Below are positions 37,447 through 45,664 of a stretch of 64,000 nt of DNA, piece by piece; the stretch's first letter is position 1, and the number at the start of each line of letters is the position of its first letter. Source of the DNA: Sutterella sp. AM11-39 (GTDB taxonomy: Bacteria; Pseudomonadota; Gammaproteobacteria; Burkholderiales; Burkholderiaceae_F); assembly GCF_003472385.1 (NCBI RefSeq), contig NZ_QRLV01000008.1, positions 41,580-105,579 on the forward strand. Direction: 5' to 3'. Made by a program: the position numbers and the translations under genes. Under the pieces are notes generated by a model. It was not told where the DNA came from, made no database searches, and saw only the letters and a program-made list of their open reading frames with translations.

Positions 37447-38604
37447 TTAGCGCGTTTGTTCGCCGATCAGCGTGAGGATGCGCGGTGCGACACCCGTGGT
37501 ATCGGCACGGCCGTCTTCACCGGTCACCGTCACGCGTGTCGTTTCGCCGTCCGGCGTCAGACGAATGCGGTAGGGAACCGGGTCAACCGCTTCGGCATTG
37601 GAGAAGAGGTTTGCAAAGAAGCCCTGTTCGCTCTTTTTCTGCTGTTCGTAGTCAGGATCCAGGTAGTTGATCATGAAGAGACCCTGCGTACGGTCGCGGT
37701 CGGTCACTTCGAAGCCGCCGCGATCGAGCGCAACACCGACGCGACGCCACGCACGATCGAACGGCTCGTCGATCACAACGGCAACGGGCTTGCCGTCTGC
37801 GCCTTCTTCGATATGGCTCATCGGTGAGTACTTCACGGCAGCCAGTTGTTCGAGAGCCTTCTGTTCTTCAGGTTTGGCCTTCGGATTGAACTCGGTCTCA
37901 AGCATCTGAGCCAGGCGCGTAAGCATCACGGCTTCGAGCTCGGGATCGCTCGGACCGGGCTGCCAAATCGTGCTCTCTTCCTGACGGCCCTTGAGCACTT
38001 CCACCATCTGGCGGTGCGTGATGAAGATGTTCGTCGTGCCGTCTTCAGCGCGTTCCATGCGGGCGCGGTACTGATCACGCGTGCCGGTGTCGTAAACGAC
38101 GTCCAGCGCTTTACCGATGGTGGCACGAATGATGTCCTTCGGGAGATTGGCCTTGTTTTCGGCCCATTCCGTCTGGATGATGCCGGTCTTGGCATCCTGG
38201 TACTTCACAGCGAGGCCGACGCTTGCCCAGAAGTCCTGCAGCAAGGGCCAGACTCGATCAGGCGAGACCGCCACGTGAACATAACGGAACTGACCGTCGC
38301 GCACAACTTTGGCGTAATCGGTTTCAGGCAGAACCTGGGAGGGTTGATCGCCGCGAGCTTCCGCATCCATGCGAGCCTTGGCCGCTTCGGCATTGGCACT
38401 CACAATCTGGGGACGGGAAGGAACCGCAAAACGATCGTTGTTCGTCACGGTGTTGAGATCCGGCGGCACTTCCAGCGGAGCACGCGACGTAGAGGTTTCA
38501 TACTGAACCTTTTCGTCGCCGAAGTTAACCCCGAGCGCATTACATCCGGTCAAAGCTGCAATTGCAGAAACAACAGCCGCAGCCCTCAAAGCACGATTCA
38601 CCAT
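37447..38604 (-). CDS. bamC: Outer-membrane assembly lipoprotein BamC
   Basis: 385-residue lipoprotein of the BAM complex (NlpB/DapX family). Lipoprotein signal peptide with lipobox LTGC (Cys at about residue 21), then VQYETSTSRAPLEVPPDLNTVT, the unstructured segment that contacts BamD. Two helix-grip domains follow (VRDGQFRYVHVAVSPDRVWPLLQDFW and VVIDEPFDRAWRRVGVALDRGGFEVTDRDRTQGLFMINYLDPD). It lies directly downstream of dapA, the conserved order in beta- and gammaproteobacteria. Confidence 0.93.
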   Translation of the reverse strand: MVNRALRAAAVVSAIAALTGCNALGVNFGDEKVQYETSTSRAPLEVPPDLNTVTNNDRFAVPSRPQIVSANAEAAKARMDAEARGDQPSQVLPETDYAKVVRDGQFRYVHVAVSPDRVWPLLQDFWASVGLAVKYQDAKTGIIQTEWAENKANLPKDIIRATIGKALDVVYDTGTRDQYRARMERAEDGTTNIFITHRQMVEVLKGRQEESTIWQPGPSDPELEAVMLTRLAQMLETEFNPKAKPEEQKALEQLAAVKYSPMSHIEEGADGKPVAVVIDEPFDRAWRRVGVALDRGGFEVTDRDRTQGLFMINYLDPDYEQQKKSEQGFFANLFSNAEAVDPVPYRIRLTPDGETTRVTVTGEDGRADTTGVAPRILTLIGEQTR

Positions 38605-38720
38605 AAAAGTGTTCTTTCCTTGAATAACGCCCGCTCAAGCAGCCTGACCTGACTGCGGGCGAAGAAACTGAATTTTGCGAAGTTTAGCAAAGGATGGCTT
38701 TTGCGACAGCCGCCGAACAC

Positions 38721-38778
38721 AACTCGATACGAGTTACAGTCGGATCCAAGCCCGCAACCGGAGAGGGTCACGGGCTTG
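38721..38778. other. Inverted repeats in the dapA-bamC gap
   Basis: The 196-bp gap holds a perfect palindrome AACTCG-N3-CGAGTT (38721-38735) and a CAAGCCCG/CGGGCTTG stem (38747-38778) with no T-run. The second may be a dapA 3'-end hairpin. The first could be an operator. No clear bamC promoter was seen. Confidence 0.35.
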
Positions 38779-38800
38779 ATTGAGTTGAAAATTCAACGAT

Positions 38801-39697
38801 TCAGAACTCGACGCCGGCTTCGCGCATCGCCTTTTCGACCACCGGTCGATTGGCTTCCGAAAGCGGCGTGAGCGGCAGACGAATCCCCGAACCAATGCGT
38901 CCCATGCGGTAAAGCGCCCACTTCGGCGCCACCGGATTGGGTTCGCAGAAAAGCTTCTGGTGCAAAGGCATGAGTCGGTTGTTGATGGCGCGAGCCACGG
39001 CAACGTTGCCGGCCACGGCGGCCGAAGCCATTTCATGCATTTCGCGCGGCATGAGGTTGGCCGTCACCGAGATCACGCCCGTGCCGCCCACGAGCATCAA
39101 GGCCAAAGCCGAATCATCGTTGCCGGAATAGACGGCAAACTCCTTGTCGCCCACAACCTCCGGCAGGCGACGCAGCAGATCAATCGCACGAGCGATGTCG
39201 CCGGTAGCGTCCTTCAGACCAACGATATTGGGAATCTGAGCCAGTCGCAGCACGGTTTCGTTCTTGAGATCCGCAACCGTCCGACCGGGAACATTGTAGA
39301 GCCACATCGGCATATTGACCGCTTCGGCAATCGCCTTGAAGTGTTGGTAGAGGCCTTCCTGCGTGGGTTTGTTGTAGTAGGGAACTACCTGCAGCGAAAC
39401 GTCAGCTCCGACGTCTCGGGCATGCTGCGTCAGTTCGATTGCTTCGGCCGTGGAGTTGCCGCCGGTACCGGCGATAACAGGCACGCGGCCGGCGACCTTC
39501 TTCACCGTAAAGGCCACAACTTCGTTGTGCTCGGCAATATCGAGCGTGGGCGACTCGCCCGTCGTACCCATCGTGACGATACCGTCCGTACCGCTGGCGA
39601 TATGCCATTCAATCAAGCGTTCGTACGCATCCCAATCCACGGCGCCTTCGGGCGTCATCGGGGTGACCAAAGCCACCAAAGAACCCTGAATCAACAT
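38801..39697 (-). CDS. dapA: 4-Hydroxy-tetrahydrodipicolinate synthase
   Basis: First committed step of lysine/DAP synthesis, condensing pyruvate with aspartate semialdehyde. 298 residues, TIM barrel. Active-site residues: T45-T46 in GTTGES, Y134 in [10 protein letters not shown], Schiff-base K162 in GLKDATGD. I chose the second of two adjacent ATGs (39697), which puts GGAG 6 bases upstream. Upstream neighbour is accD (54 bases), downstream bamC. Confidence 0.96.
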   Translation of the reverse strand: MLIQGSLVALVTPMTPEGAVDWDAYERLIEWHIASGTDGIVTMGTTGESPTLDIAEHNEVVAFTVKKVAGRVPVIAGTGGNSTAEAIELTQHARDVGADVSLQVVPYYNKPTQEGLYQHFKAIAEAVNMPMWLYNVPGRTVADLKNETVLRLAQIPNIVGLKDATGDIARAIDLLRRLPEVVGDKEFAVYSGNDDSALALMLVGGTGVISVTANLMPREMHEMASAAVAGNVAVARAINNRLMPLHQKLFCEPNPVAPKWALYRMGRIGSGIRLPLTPLSEANRPVVEKAMREAGVEF

Positions 39698-39751
39698 CAT
39701 CTGCTCCCTGTTTTCATTGTTGAACTTTACCGTTGCGCCCGACGCAGTCCG

Positions 39752-40633
39752 TTATACCGAGGGGGTCGGCTTGTTCGACAGCAGCGCAATCAATTCGGAA
39801 ACCACCTGACGCATGTCGCGACGATCGACAATCATGTCGATGGCTCCCTTTTCAAGCAGCATCTGCGAGCGCTGAAAGCCCGCAGGCAGCTTTTCGCGAA
39901 CCGTCTGCTCGATGACGCGCGGACCGGCAAAACCGATCAGCGCCTGCGGTTCTGCAATTACCACGTCGCCCATGAAAGCAAAAGAGGCCGACACGCCGCC
40001 CATCGTCGGGTCGGTCAAAACGGACACGTACGGAATGCGTGCTTTTTCAAGCAGCGTCACGGCCGCATTGGTCTTGGCCATCTGCATGAGTGACAACAGG
40101 CCTTCCTGCATGCGGGCGCCGCCCGTGCTCGTGAAGGTCACAAACGGAATGTTTTCACGCAAAGCTCGTTCCACACCCAAAGCGAAGCGTTCGCCGACCA
40201 CGCTGCCCATGGAGCCCCCCATGAACGCGAAGTCGAAAGCGGCCGCCACAACAGGGCGACGGCGCAGTTCGCCTCGCATGACAACCAGAGCGTCTGTTTC
40301 CTTCGTGGCGCCCTGAGAGGCTTCCAAACGGGTCGGATAAGACTTGGAGTCAACAAAACCGAGCGTATCAACGGGACGAACGTCCGCGCCGATTTCTTCG
40401 TGCACGCCCTTCCAATCGAGGAAGGCATCCAAACGCTTGCGACCGCTCAAGCGCAAATGATGGCCGCATTTCGGGCAGACCTGCAGAGAATCATCAAGCT
40501 CTTCCTTGTAGAGCACCTGATCGCATTTGGGACACTTCGTCCACAAGCCCGCAGGGATGGGACTTTTCTTTTTGTTTTCGGCATCGGCGGGTTTCGAAGC
40601 GATTTTTGGAAGGATGCGGGTGAGCCAGCTCAT
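39752..40633 (-). CDS. accD: Acetyl-CoA carboxylase carboxyltransferase subunit beta
   Basis: Zinc-containing beta subunit of the carboxyltransferase that forms malonyl-CoA. 293 residues from ATG 40633 ([11 protein letters not shown]), the normal length and N-terminus. The N-terminal zinc ribbon is C34-x2-C37 and C53-x2-C56 (KCPKC, CPKCG). Crotonase-fold body: [59 protein letters not shown]. In many betaproteobacteria accD sits with trpA and folC; here it is next to dapA. Confidence 0.97.
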   Translation of the reverse strand: MSWLTRILPKIASKPADAENKKKSPIPAGLWTKCPKCDQVLYKEELDDSLQVCPKCGHHLRLSGRKRLDAFLDWKGVHEEIGADVRPVDTLGFVDSKSYPTRLEASQGATKETDALVVMRGELRRRPVVAAAFDFAFMGGSMGSVVGERFALGVERALRENIPFVTFTSTGGARMQEGLLSLMQMAKTNAAVTLLEKARIPYVSVLTDPTMGGVSASFAFMGDVVIAEPQALIGFAGPRVIEQTVREKLPAGFQRSQMLLEKGAIDMIVDRRDMRQVVSELIALLSNKPTPSV

Positions 40634-40762
40634 GGTTACTGAATAAATCGTCTGAAATGACACGCACGCACACGTCCCGTGCCTCCATTGAGACCGGCAT
40701 CAAATGCGCACGCTAAAACCTTGGAACAAAACAAACTCCTGTTCCAATCTCGAATTCGAACG

Positions 40763-40768
40763 ATTATA
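40763..40768 (-). promoter_or_regulatory. Consensus -10 box (TATAAT) upstream of accD
   Basis: TATAAT on the minus strand 130 bases before the accD ATG, in the 267-bp divergent gap with the ZIP transporter gene. The -35 match is weak. Confidence 0.45.
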
Positions 40769-40900
40769 CGGCACGCGTTTTGCGCTCATGGTCATCTTTT
40801 CGGCTAGGTTCGTCTCGGCGATTGCCCGAAAATACCACTCGGGACCGTTAAGATTGTTCTGTTTTTTTTAACTTGAATTTCCACTTGTTCTCTTTGCCGC

Positions 40901-41728
40901 ATGCCTGATTTTTCGTTCTTCACCGATCTGATTCAGTCCGGTCCGCTTGCCGCCGTACTTTTGGGCACAGGCTTGTCTTTTGCCGCCACTGCATTGGGCG
41001 CTGCCGTGGTTTTCGTGCCGATGTCGCAGCAAAAAGCCCGGACGTTTCAGCCGCTTGCCATGGGTTTTGCTGCCGGAATCATGATTGCCGCCAGCGTCTG
41101 GTCGCTTTTGATACCTGCCATGGAGCACGCGCAGGAAAACGGCGTGAGCGGCTGGCTTCCGACAACCGGCGGATTCCTTTTGGGGGTCGCCTTTGTAGCG
41201 CTTCTGGACAAAATCACGCCGCACATGCACCCGGACTCAGAGACACCCGAAGGTCCCAGCGTTAAGCTTGACCGCACGACACTGCTGGTGAGTGCCGTGA
41301 CGTTACACAATATCCCGGAAGGCATGAGTCTGGGGCTTGCCTTTTCCATCGCGGCACTCTCGCAGGACCCAGCCGCTCTTTCGGGCGCCTTTGCACTGGC
41401 GCTCGGCATGAGCATTCAGAACATCCCGGAAGGCGCGGCCGTATCGCTTCCTTTGGCCTGCGGCACCATGAGCCGCGCCAAAGCCTTTGCCGTGGGCGTT
41501 TTCAGCGGAGCCATGGAACCGCTTTTTGGCGTTTTAACCGTTCTTGCATTAAGCCTTGTCGTTCCCTATCTGCCATGGCTGTTGGCCTTCGCCGCCGGCG
41601 CCATGATGTACGTTGTTGTTGAAGAGCTGATTCCGGCTGCGCACTTAAACGAACACAGCGATCTGGGCACCTTGTCCGTCATGGCCGGCTTTGTTGTAAT
41701 GATGCTTCTGGACACAACGCTGGGCTGA
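40901..41728 (+). CDS. ZIP-family divalent metal transporter (GufA-like)
   Basis: 275-residue inner-membrane protein with eight helices. The metal-binding helices carry HNIPEGMSLGLAF and QNIPEGAAVSLPL; the second has Gln where many ZIPs have His, as in the GufA/ZIP11 subfamily. A short loop with HMHPDSETPEG follows helix 3. Probably imports zinc or other divalent ions. It faces Dps (convergent). Confidence 0.88.
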   Translation: MPDFSFFTDLIQSGPLAAVLLGTGLSFAATALGAAVVFVPMSQQKARTFQPLAMGFAAGIMIAASVWSLLIPAMEHAQENGVSGWLPTTGGFLLGVAFVALLDKITPHMHPDSETPEGPSVKLDRTTLLVSAVTLHNIPEGMSLGLAFSIAALSQDPAALSGAFALALGMSIQNIPEGAAVSLPLACGTMSRAKAFAVGVFSGAMEPLFGVLTVLALSLVVPYLPWLLAFAAGAMMYVVVEELIPAAHLNEHSDLGTLSVMAGFVVMMLLDTTLG

Positions 41729-41766
41729 AAAAAAGCACCGCCGGAGAAATCTCCAACAGTGCTTTG
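41727..41766. terminator. Terminator between the ZIP gene and dps
   Basis: AAAGCAC...GTGCTTT outer stem with an inner GGAG-AAAT-CTCC stem. A T7 run follows on the minus strand, serving dps. The plus side is less T-rich. Confidence 0.78.
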
Positions 41767-41804
41767 CGAATCTTTCGGAGACGCTTAGCGCGTCTCGTCA
41801 ACTT

Positions 41805-42320
41805 TTAGTGGTGGCAATTGCAGGACTGTTCTTCACCGCCGCAGCAGCAATCCTTTTGCATCGCCTTGAGGAACCACACGCGCTTGGCGTAGCTTTCAAG
41901 ATAGCCGTCAAACTGAGCCGTGAGCAGGTAGTCGCCCATCTTGTCGGCGCCTTCGCGGATTTCCTTGGCCAAAGCCTGCATCTTGAGCACATCTTCGGTC
42001 ACAATCTGCAGCACTTCAGACACCGAGAAGTCGCGGGCGTCGAGTTCTTCGACCGTGGCGATCTTCAGGAATTCGCTGAGACGAACCGGCGGGAAGCCAC
42101 CGCGCATCTTCATAGCTTCGGCCACGGCGTCAAACTGTTCGAACAGTTCGTCGTAGAGACCCTCGGTGTATTCATGCACCTGGATGAAGGCGCGGCCAAC
42201 GACGTTCCAGTGCAGGTTGTGCAGCTTGGCGTTCAGGACAGCGAGATTGGCGAGATAAACCTTGACGGGGCAGACGGCAGAGGTTTCGCAAGCCTGGTTG
42301 TTAGCATGAGGGCAGGTCAT
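41805..42320 (-). CDS. dps: Dps-family ferritin-like protein with Cys-rich ends
   Basis: DNA-protection / iron-storage dodecamer subunit. 171 residues. Ferroxidase region HNLHWNVVGRAFIQVHEYTEGLYDELFEQFDAVAE has the Dps pattern. Unusual are three Cys in the first 17 residues and a tail CCCGGEEQSCNCHH with five Cys and two His, which suggests metal binding or disulfide links. I chose ATG at 42320, 8 bases from GGAG; an ATG at 42326 is too close to it. Preceded by a promoter and an OxyR-like box. Confidence 0.9.
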   Translation of the reverse strand: MTCPHANNQACETSAVCPVKVYLANLAVLNAKLHNLHWNVVGRAFIQVHEYTEGLYDELFEQFDAVAEAMKMRGGFPPVRLSEFLKIATVEELDARDFSVSEVLQIVTEDVLKMQALAKEIREGADKMGDYLLTAQFDGYLESYAKRVWFLKAMQKDCCCGGEEQSCNCHH

Positions 42321-42372
42321 TTTCATTTCTCCTATCAAATCTGTGCGGCGATTCGTTCGCCGTGTTGAGTGC

Positions 42373-42402
42373 ATTATGGGATACCGTTTCGTCCGCGTCC
42401 AA
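42373..42402 (-). promoter_or_regulatory. Promoter for dps
   Basis: On the minus strand TTGGAC (42397-42402), 18-base spacer, CATAAT (42373-42378). The predicted start is about 45 bases upstream of the chosen ATG. Confidence 0.6.
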
Positions 42403-42438
42403 TACTATTTGAGACCTCTTTTGATAGCTTTTCTCTAT
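42402..42438 (-). promoter_or_regulatory. OxyR-like operator abutting the dps -35
   Basis: On the minus strand ATAG-N7-CTAT-N7-GGTC-N7-GTAT, against the OxyR model ATAG-N7-CTAT-N7-ATAG-N7-CTAT. The first half is perfect, the fourth element matches 3 of 4 and the third is degenerate. Position just upstream of the -35 fits activation, and dps is a known OxyR target in enterobacteria. Confidence 0.5.
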
Positions 42439-42475
42439 AACACTCAAAAAAGCCTTGTTTCGTCTGGAAAATCTC

Positions 42476-42512
42476 GAAAAAAACGGCAGCCGAAATTGCT
42501 TCCGACTGCCGT
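42476..42512 (-). terminator. Intrinsic terminator downstream of the AGCS symporter gene
   Basis: On the minus strand ACGGCAG pairs with CTGCCGT, with an inner partial stem, followed by T7. Confidence 0.82.
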
Positions 42513-42535
42513 CAAGTCAATTGTAACCAATTGAT

Positions 42536-43987
42536 TTACTGGACAATTTCCTCGTCTTTATTGCGAGGCCAGCACTGTACGCCGCGCATATTGCCCAGAC
42601 ATTTCGGATCGAATTCCGGATTCTCAATGCCGGCTTTCTTCTGCTTGATGTAATCGTCCAACGCCCTGTAGGCATAGCGTCCGATTATCGCAATGGACGC
42701 CAGGTTGACCAAAGCCATCAGTGCCATGAAGAGATCGGCGAGATTCCACACCAAACCCAGTTCGGTCACGCTGCCGATGAAAGCCATCAGCACCACCAGA
42801 GCACGGAAAATCCACAGCGCCGCCGGATGCTTGCTGATAAAGCCCATGTTCATTTCACCGTAGAAGTAGTTGCCGATGATGGAGCTAAACGCAAAGAAAA
42901 GCACCACGACCGTGATGAAATGGTTCATCCAGGAGCCGATCTCGGAGGAAAGCATGTGCTGGATGAGTTCGATGCCGGTGAGCCCTGATTCCTTCCAGCC
43001 CGGCACGATCAGAACGATCATGGCCGAAGCCGTACAGACAACCATGGTGTCGAAGTAAACGCCGAGCGCCTGAACCAGCCCCTGCTTGACCGGATGTGTA
43101 GCATCGGCCGCAGCGGCAGCGTTCGGAACGGCACCCATACCGGCTTCGTTCGAGAAGAGACCACGCTTGATGCCGGTCATCACGATCATGCCGAACGTCG
43201 CACCGTAGGCGGCGTCGAAGTCGAACGCGTTCGTGACGATTTCATAGAGCACGCGCGGGTACTGATCGATGTGCATGCAGGTAAAGAAGATCGCGACCAT
43301 CAGGTAGGCGCCAGCCATGAAAGGCACCATCACGCCCACGACGCGGGCGATGCGAGTCAGACCACCGAAGATGATGAGTGCCGTGAGAACTGCAACCGTA
43401 AGCCCCGTGGCAAAGGTCGAAACACCCCAGCTCGTCTGCACGGACAAAGCCATCGTGTTTGCCTGAACCGAATTGAAGATCAGGCCGTAGGTCACCGAGA
43501 TCAAGACCGCAAAGAGGCCCGCAAAGAAGGGAGAGCCAATCACGTTGCGGATGTAGTAGGCCGGACCACCCGCAAAACCGCCTTGAGGACGCTTGACCTT
43601 GTAGATCTGAGCAAGCGTCGATTCCACAAAGCCCGAAGCCGCGCCGATCGTTGCGATCACCCACATCCAGAACACGGCACCCGGACCACCGAGAACCACC
43701 GCGATGGCAATGCCCGCGATGTTGCCCACGCCCACGCGCGAAGCGGTTGACACGCAGAAGGCCTGGAACGTCGAGATATGCCCCTCGCGCGGCAAACTGC
43801 CGACGCCTTCGCCAATAAGGCGAAACATTTCGGGAATGCAGCGAATCTGAACGAACTTCGTTTTGTAGGTAAACCACAGCCCCAGCAGAATCAGGGCAGC
43901 GATGAGAATGTACGTCCAGAGAAAATTGTTGACCGTGCCGACAAGTTCTCCAAGGATATGCGCAAATTGATTTAATCCGTCAGTCAA
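42536..43987 (-). CDS. Sodium:alanine/glycine symporter (AGCS family)
   Basis: 483-residue inner-membrane transporter with about 11 helices. AGCS marks: QAFCVSTASRVGVGNIAGIAIAVVLGGPGAVFWMWVIA, GGFAGGPAYYIRN, and IKRGLFSNEAGMGAVPNAAAAAD. Imports small neutral amino acids with Na+. The start is TTG at 43987 with GGGGGAT about 9 bases upstream; no in-frame ATG precedes the first helix. Close to AlsT/DagA types; the exact substrate cannot be told. Confidence 0.93.
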   Translation of the reverse strand: MTDGLNQFAHILGELVGTVNNFLWTYILIAALILLGLWFTYKTKFVQIRCIPEMFRLIGEGVGSLPREGHISTFQAFCVSTASRVGVGNIAGIAIAVVLGGPGAVFWMWVIATIGAASGFVESTLAQIYKVKRPQGGFAGGPAYYIRNVIGSPFFAGLFAVLISVTYGLIFNSVQANTMALSVQTSWGVSTFATGLTVAVLTALIIFGGLTRIARVVGVMVPFMAGAYLMVAIFFTCMHIDQYPRVLYEIVTNAFDFDAAYGATFGMIVMTGIKRGLFSNEAGMGAVPNAAAAADATHPVKQGLVQALGVYFDTMVVCTASAMIVLIVPGWKESGLTGIELIQHMLSSEIGSWMNHFITVVVLFFAFSSIIGNYFYGEMNMGFISKHPAALWIFRALVVLMAFIGSVTELGLVWNLADLFMALMALVNLASIAIIGRYAYRALDDYIKQKKAGIENPEFDPKCLGNMRGVQCWPRNKDEEIVQ

Positions 43988-44104
43988 TGTTGTCGATCCC
44001 CCGTTGTATCTTCTTGTTTTTACTGTCGAAAAGAAAGGCCGCTATTTTACAGAAGCTTCGGAGCAATCTGAAAGCAGTAACTTTGGCGCATACCAACTTC
44101 TCGT

Positions 44105-44133
44105 TTGAGAGTCTAAGACTGTATCGATACAAT
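44105..44133 (+). promoter_or_regulatory. Sigma-70 promoter for the dihydrouridine synthase gene
   Basis: TTGAGA (44105-44110), exactly 17 bases, TACAAT (44128-44133). The predicted start near 44140 leaves a leader of about 26 bases with no Shine-Dalgarno. A TGTATCGATACA palindrome overlaps the -10. Confidence 0.7.
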
Positions 44134-44165
44134 GCCGCTCTCGCTTTTTTCGCCGATTCCCATTC

Positions 44166-45185
44166 ATGCCGCTCTCCACTTTGCCCGAACTCACCGTTGC
44201 GCCCATGGAAGGTCTCACGACCGTTGTCTATCGCCGTCTGCACGCGCAGTTTTTCGGCGCAGCCGACCGCTACTACCTTCCGTTCGTCACGCCCACGCGT
44301 GAGCCGAAGTTCACCGATCGGCAGATGCGAGAACTTGCTCCGCAGGCCAATGAAGGAATCTGCGCCATTCCTCAGCTGCTCACGAGAAACGCCGACGATT
44401 TCATCTGGGCGGCCAAAGCTCTCGCCGATCTCGGATACAAAGAAGTCAATCTCAATTTGGGCTGCCCCGCGGGCACCGTTACCGCCAAAGGCAAAGGCTC
44501 GGGCTTTCTGCAGTATCCGACGGAGCTGCACGCCTTTTTGTCCCGCATTTTTGAAGCGGACTTGCCGATAGCCGTTTCACTCAAGACGCGAGTGGGCTAT
44601 CGCTCACCCGACGAATTTGAAAACCTCGTCGACATATACGCGCGTTTCCCCATGACGCGGCTCATTGTGCATCCGCGCCTAAAAACGGATCTCTACCGCG
44701 GAGACGTGCGTCTGGAGGTTCTCGACAAGGTTCTGTCCTCTTTGCCGATGCCGCTGGGCTACAACGGCGACCTGATCACTCCCGGGGACATCGAAAAGGT
44801 CTCCTTGCGCTACTCGGGCGCTCCGGGCGGTCTGGCCGAAATCATGGTTGGCCGGGCACTGATGGCCGATCCCGCCCTCTTTCGCAAATCCAAGGGCGGA
44901 AATGCGGCGAGCCTTTCGGAAATCCTTTCCTTTCACGAGGCGCTTTTTGAGGCCTACACGACGCTCTTCGAAAGTCAGAAAAACGCCATGATGCGCATGA
45001 AGGAATATTGGTTCTTTCAGCTATGTCTTTTCGGCGAAGACGGCGACGAAGCGCGCCTCCAGAAAGCCGCTTCAAAGATCTTCCGCTGCAAACAGATTCC
45101 CGACTTTGAAGCTGCGGTCCGAGAGGCGGCCGAAGGCTTCCCACTGCGCCGCGACGCTCGCTACGGCTGGCGCAAACCGCTCTGA
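44166..45185 (+). CDS. tRNA-dihydrouridine synthase family protein
   Basis: FMN enzyme reducing uridine to dihydrouridine in tRNA D-loops. 339 residues: N-terminal LTVAPMEGLTTVVYRRL, catalytic-loop NLNLGCPAGTVTAKGKGSGFL with the active-site Cys region, VSLKTRVGY, LIVHPRLKTDLY, GYNGDLITPGD and VGRALMADPALF. The sequence (ADRYYLPFVTP, ICAIPQLLTRNADDFIWAAKAL) resembles the Dus subfamily common in gut Clostridia more than DusA, DusB or DusC of proteobacteria, so the target position is uncertain. ATG at 44166 without a clear ribosome-binding site. Convergent with ybaK. Confidence 0.87.
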   Translation: MPLSTLPELTVAPMEGLTTVVYRRLHAQFFGAADRYYLPFVTPTREPKFTDRQMRELAPQANEGICAIPQLLTRNADDFIWAAKALADLGYKEVNLNLGCPAGTVTAKGKGSGFLQYPTELHAFLSRIFEADLPIAVSLKTRVGYRSPDEFENLVDIYARFPMTRLIVHPRLKTDLYRGDVRLEVLDKVLSSLPMPLGYNGDLITPGDIEKVSLRYSGAPGGLAEIMVGRALMADPALFRKSKGGNAASLSEILSFHEALFEAYTTLFESQKNAMMRMKEYWFFQLCLFGEDGDEARLQKAASKIFRCKQIPDFEAAVREAAEGFPLRRDARYGWRKPL

Positions 45186-45191
45186 ATTTCG

Positions 45192-45662
45192 TTATTCCCG
45201 CACAACGGTCACGTCAACCCAACCTAGTGCGTGCGAGGCTTCAAACAGTTCCTGCGGCGTAAAACGCACCGCGCTTTTATCGTCTCCGCAGGCCGGGTAA
45301 ACCGTCTCGAAGCGCTGTAGGCTTACATCGCAATAAATCTGCACGCCATCGTTGACGCCAAAGGGGCAAACACCGCCCGGAGCATGTCCCACGAGCGCTT
45401 CCACCTCTTCACCGCGGATCATCTGCGCTTTGAAGCCGAAGTGCTCCCTAAACTTGGCGTTTGACAATTTCACGTCGCCCGCAGCCAGCACCAGAACGGC
45501 GCCGTCGGGCGAGCGCAGCGCCAACGTCTTGGCAATGTGCGCGGGCTCGCAGCCCAAAGCCTGGGCGGCCAGCGCCACCGTTGCCGTGTTGGCTTCGAAA
45601 AAGCGTACGCGATCGCCCCACCCTTCGGTCTGCAATTGAGCCAGAGCTCGTTCTCTCGACAT
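45192..45662 (-). CDS. ybaK: YbaK/ProX-type aminoacyl-tRNA deacylase
   Basis: 156 residues of the YbaK/INS fold, which hydrolyses mischarged Cys-tRNA-Pro, Ala-tRNA-Pro or similar. Landmarks: IAKTLALRSPDGAVLVLAAGDVKLSNAKFREHFG (with the conserved Lys) and GHAPGGVCPFGV, the glycine-rich active-site loop. Starts 3 bases after the recD stop, so it looks like the last gene of the recCBD operon, a link not explained by function. Confidence 0.88.
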   Translation of the reverse strand: MSRERALAQLQTEGWGDRVRFFEANTATVALAAQALGCEPAHIAKTLALRSPDGAVLVLAAGDVKLSNAKFREHFGFKAQMIRGEEVEALVGHAPGGVCPFGVNDGVQIYCDVSLQRFETVYPACGDDKSAVRFTPQELFEASHALGWVDVTVVRE

Positions 45663-45664
45663 AG

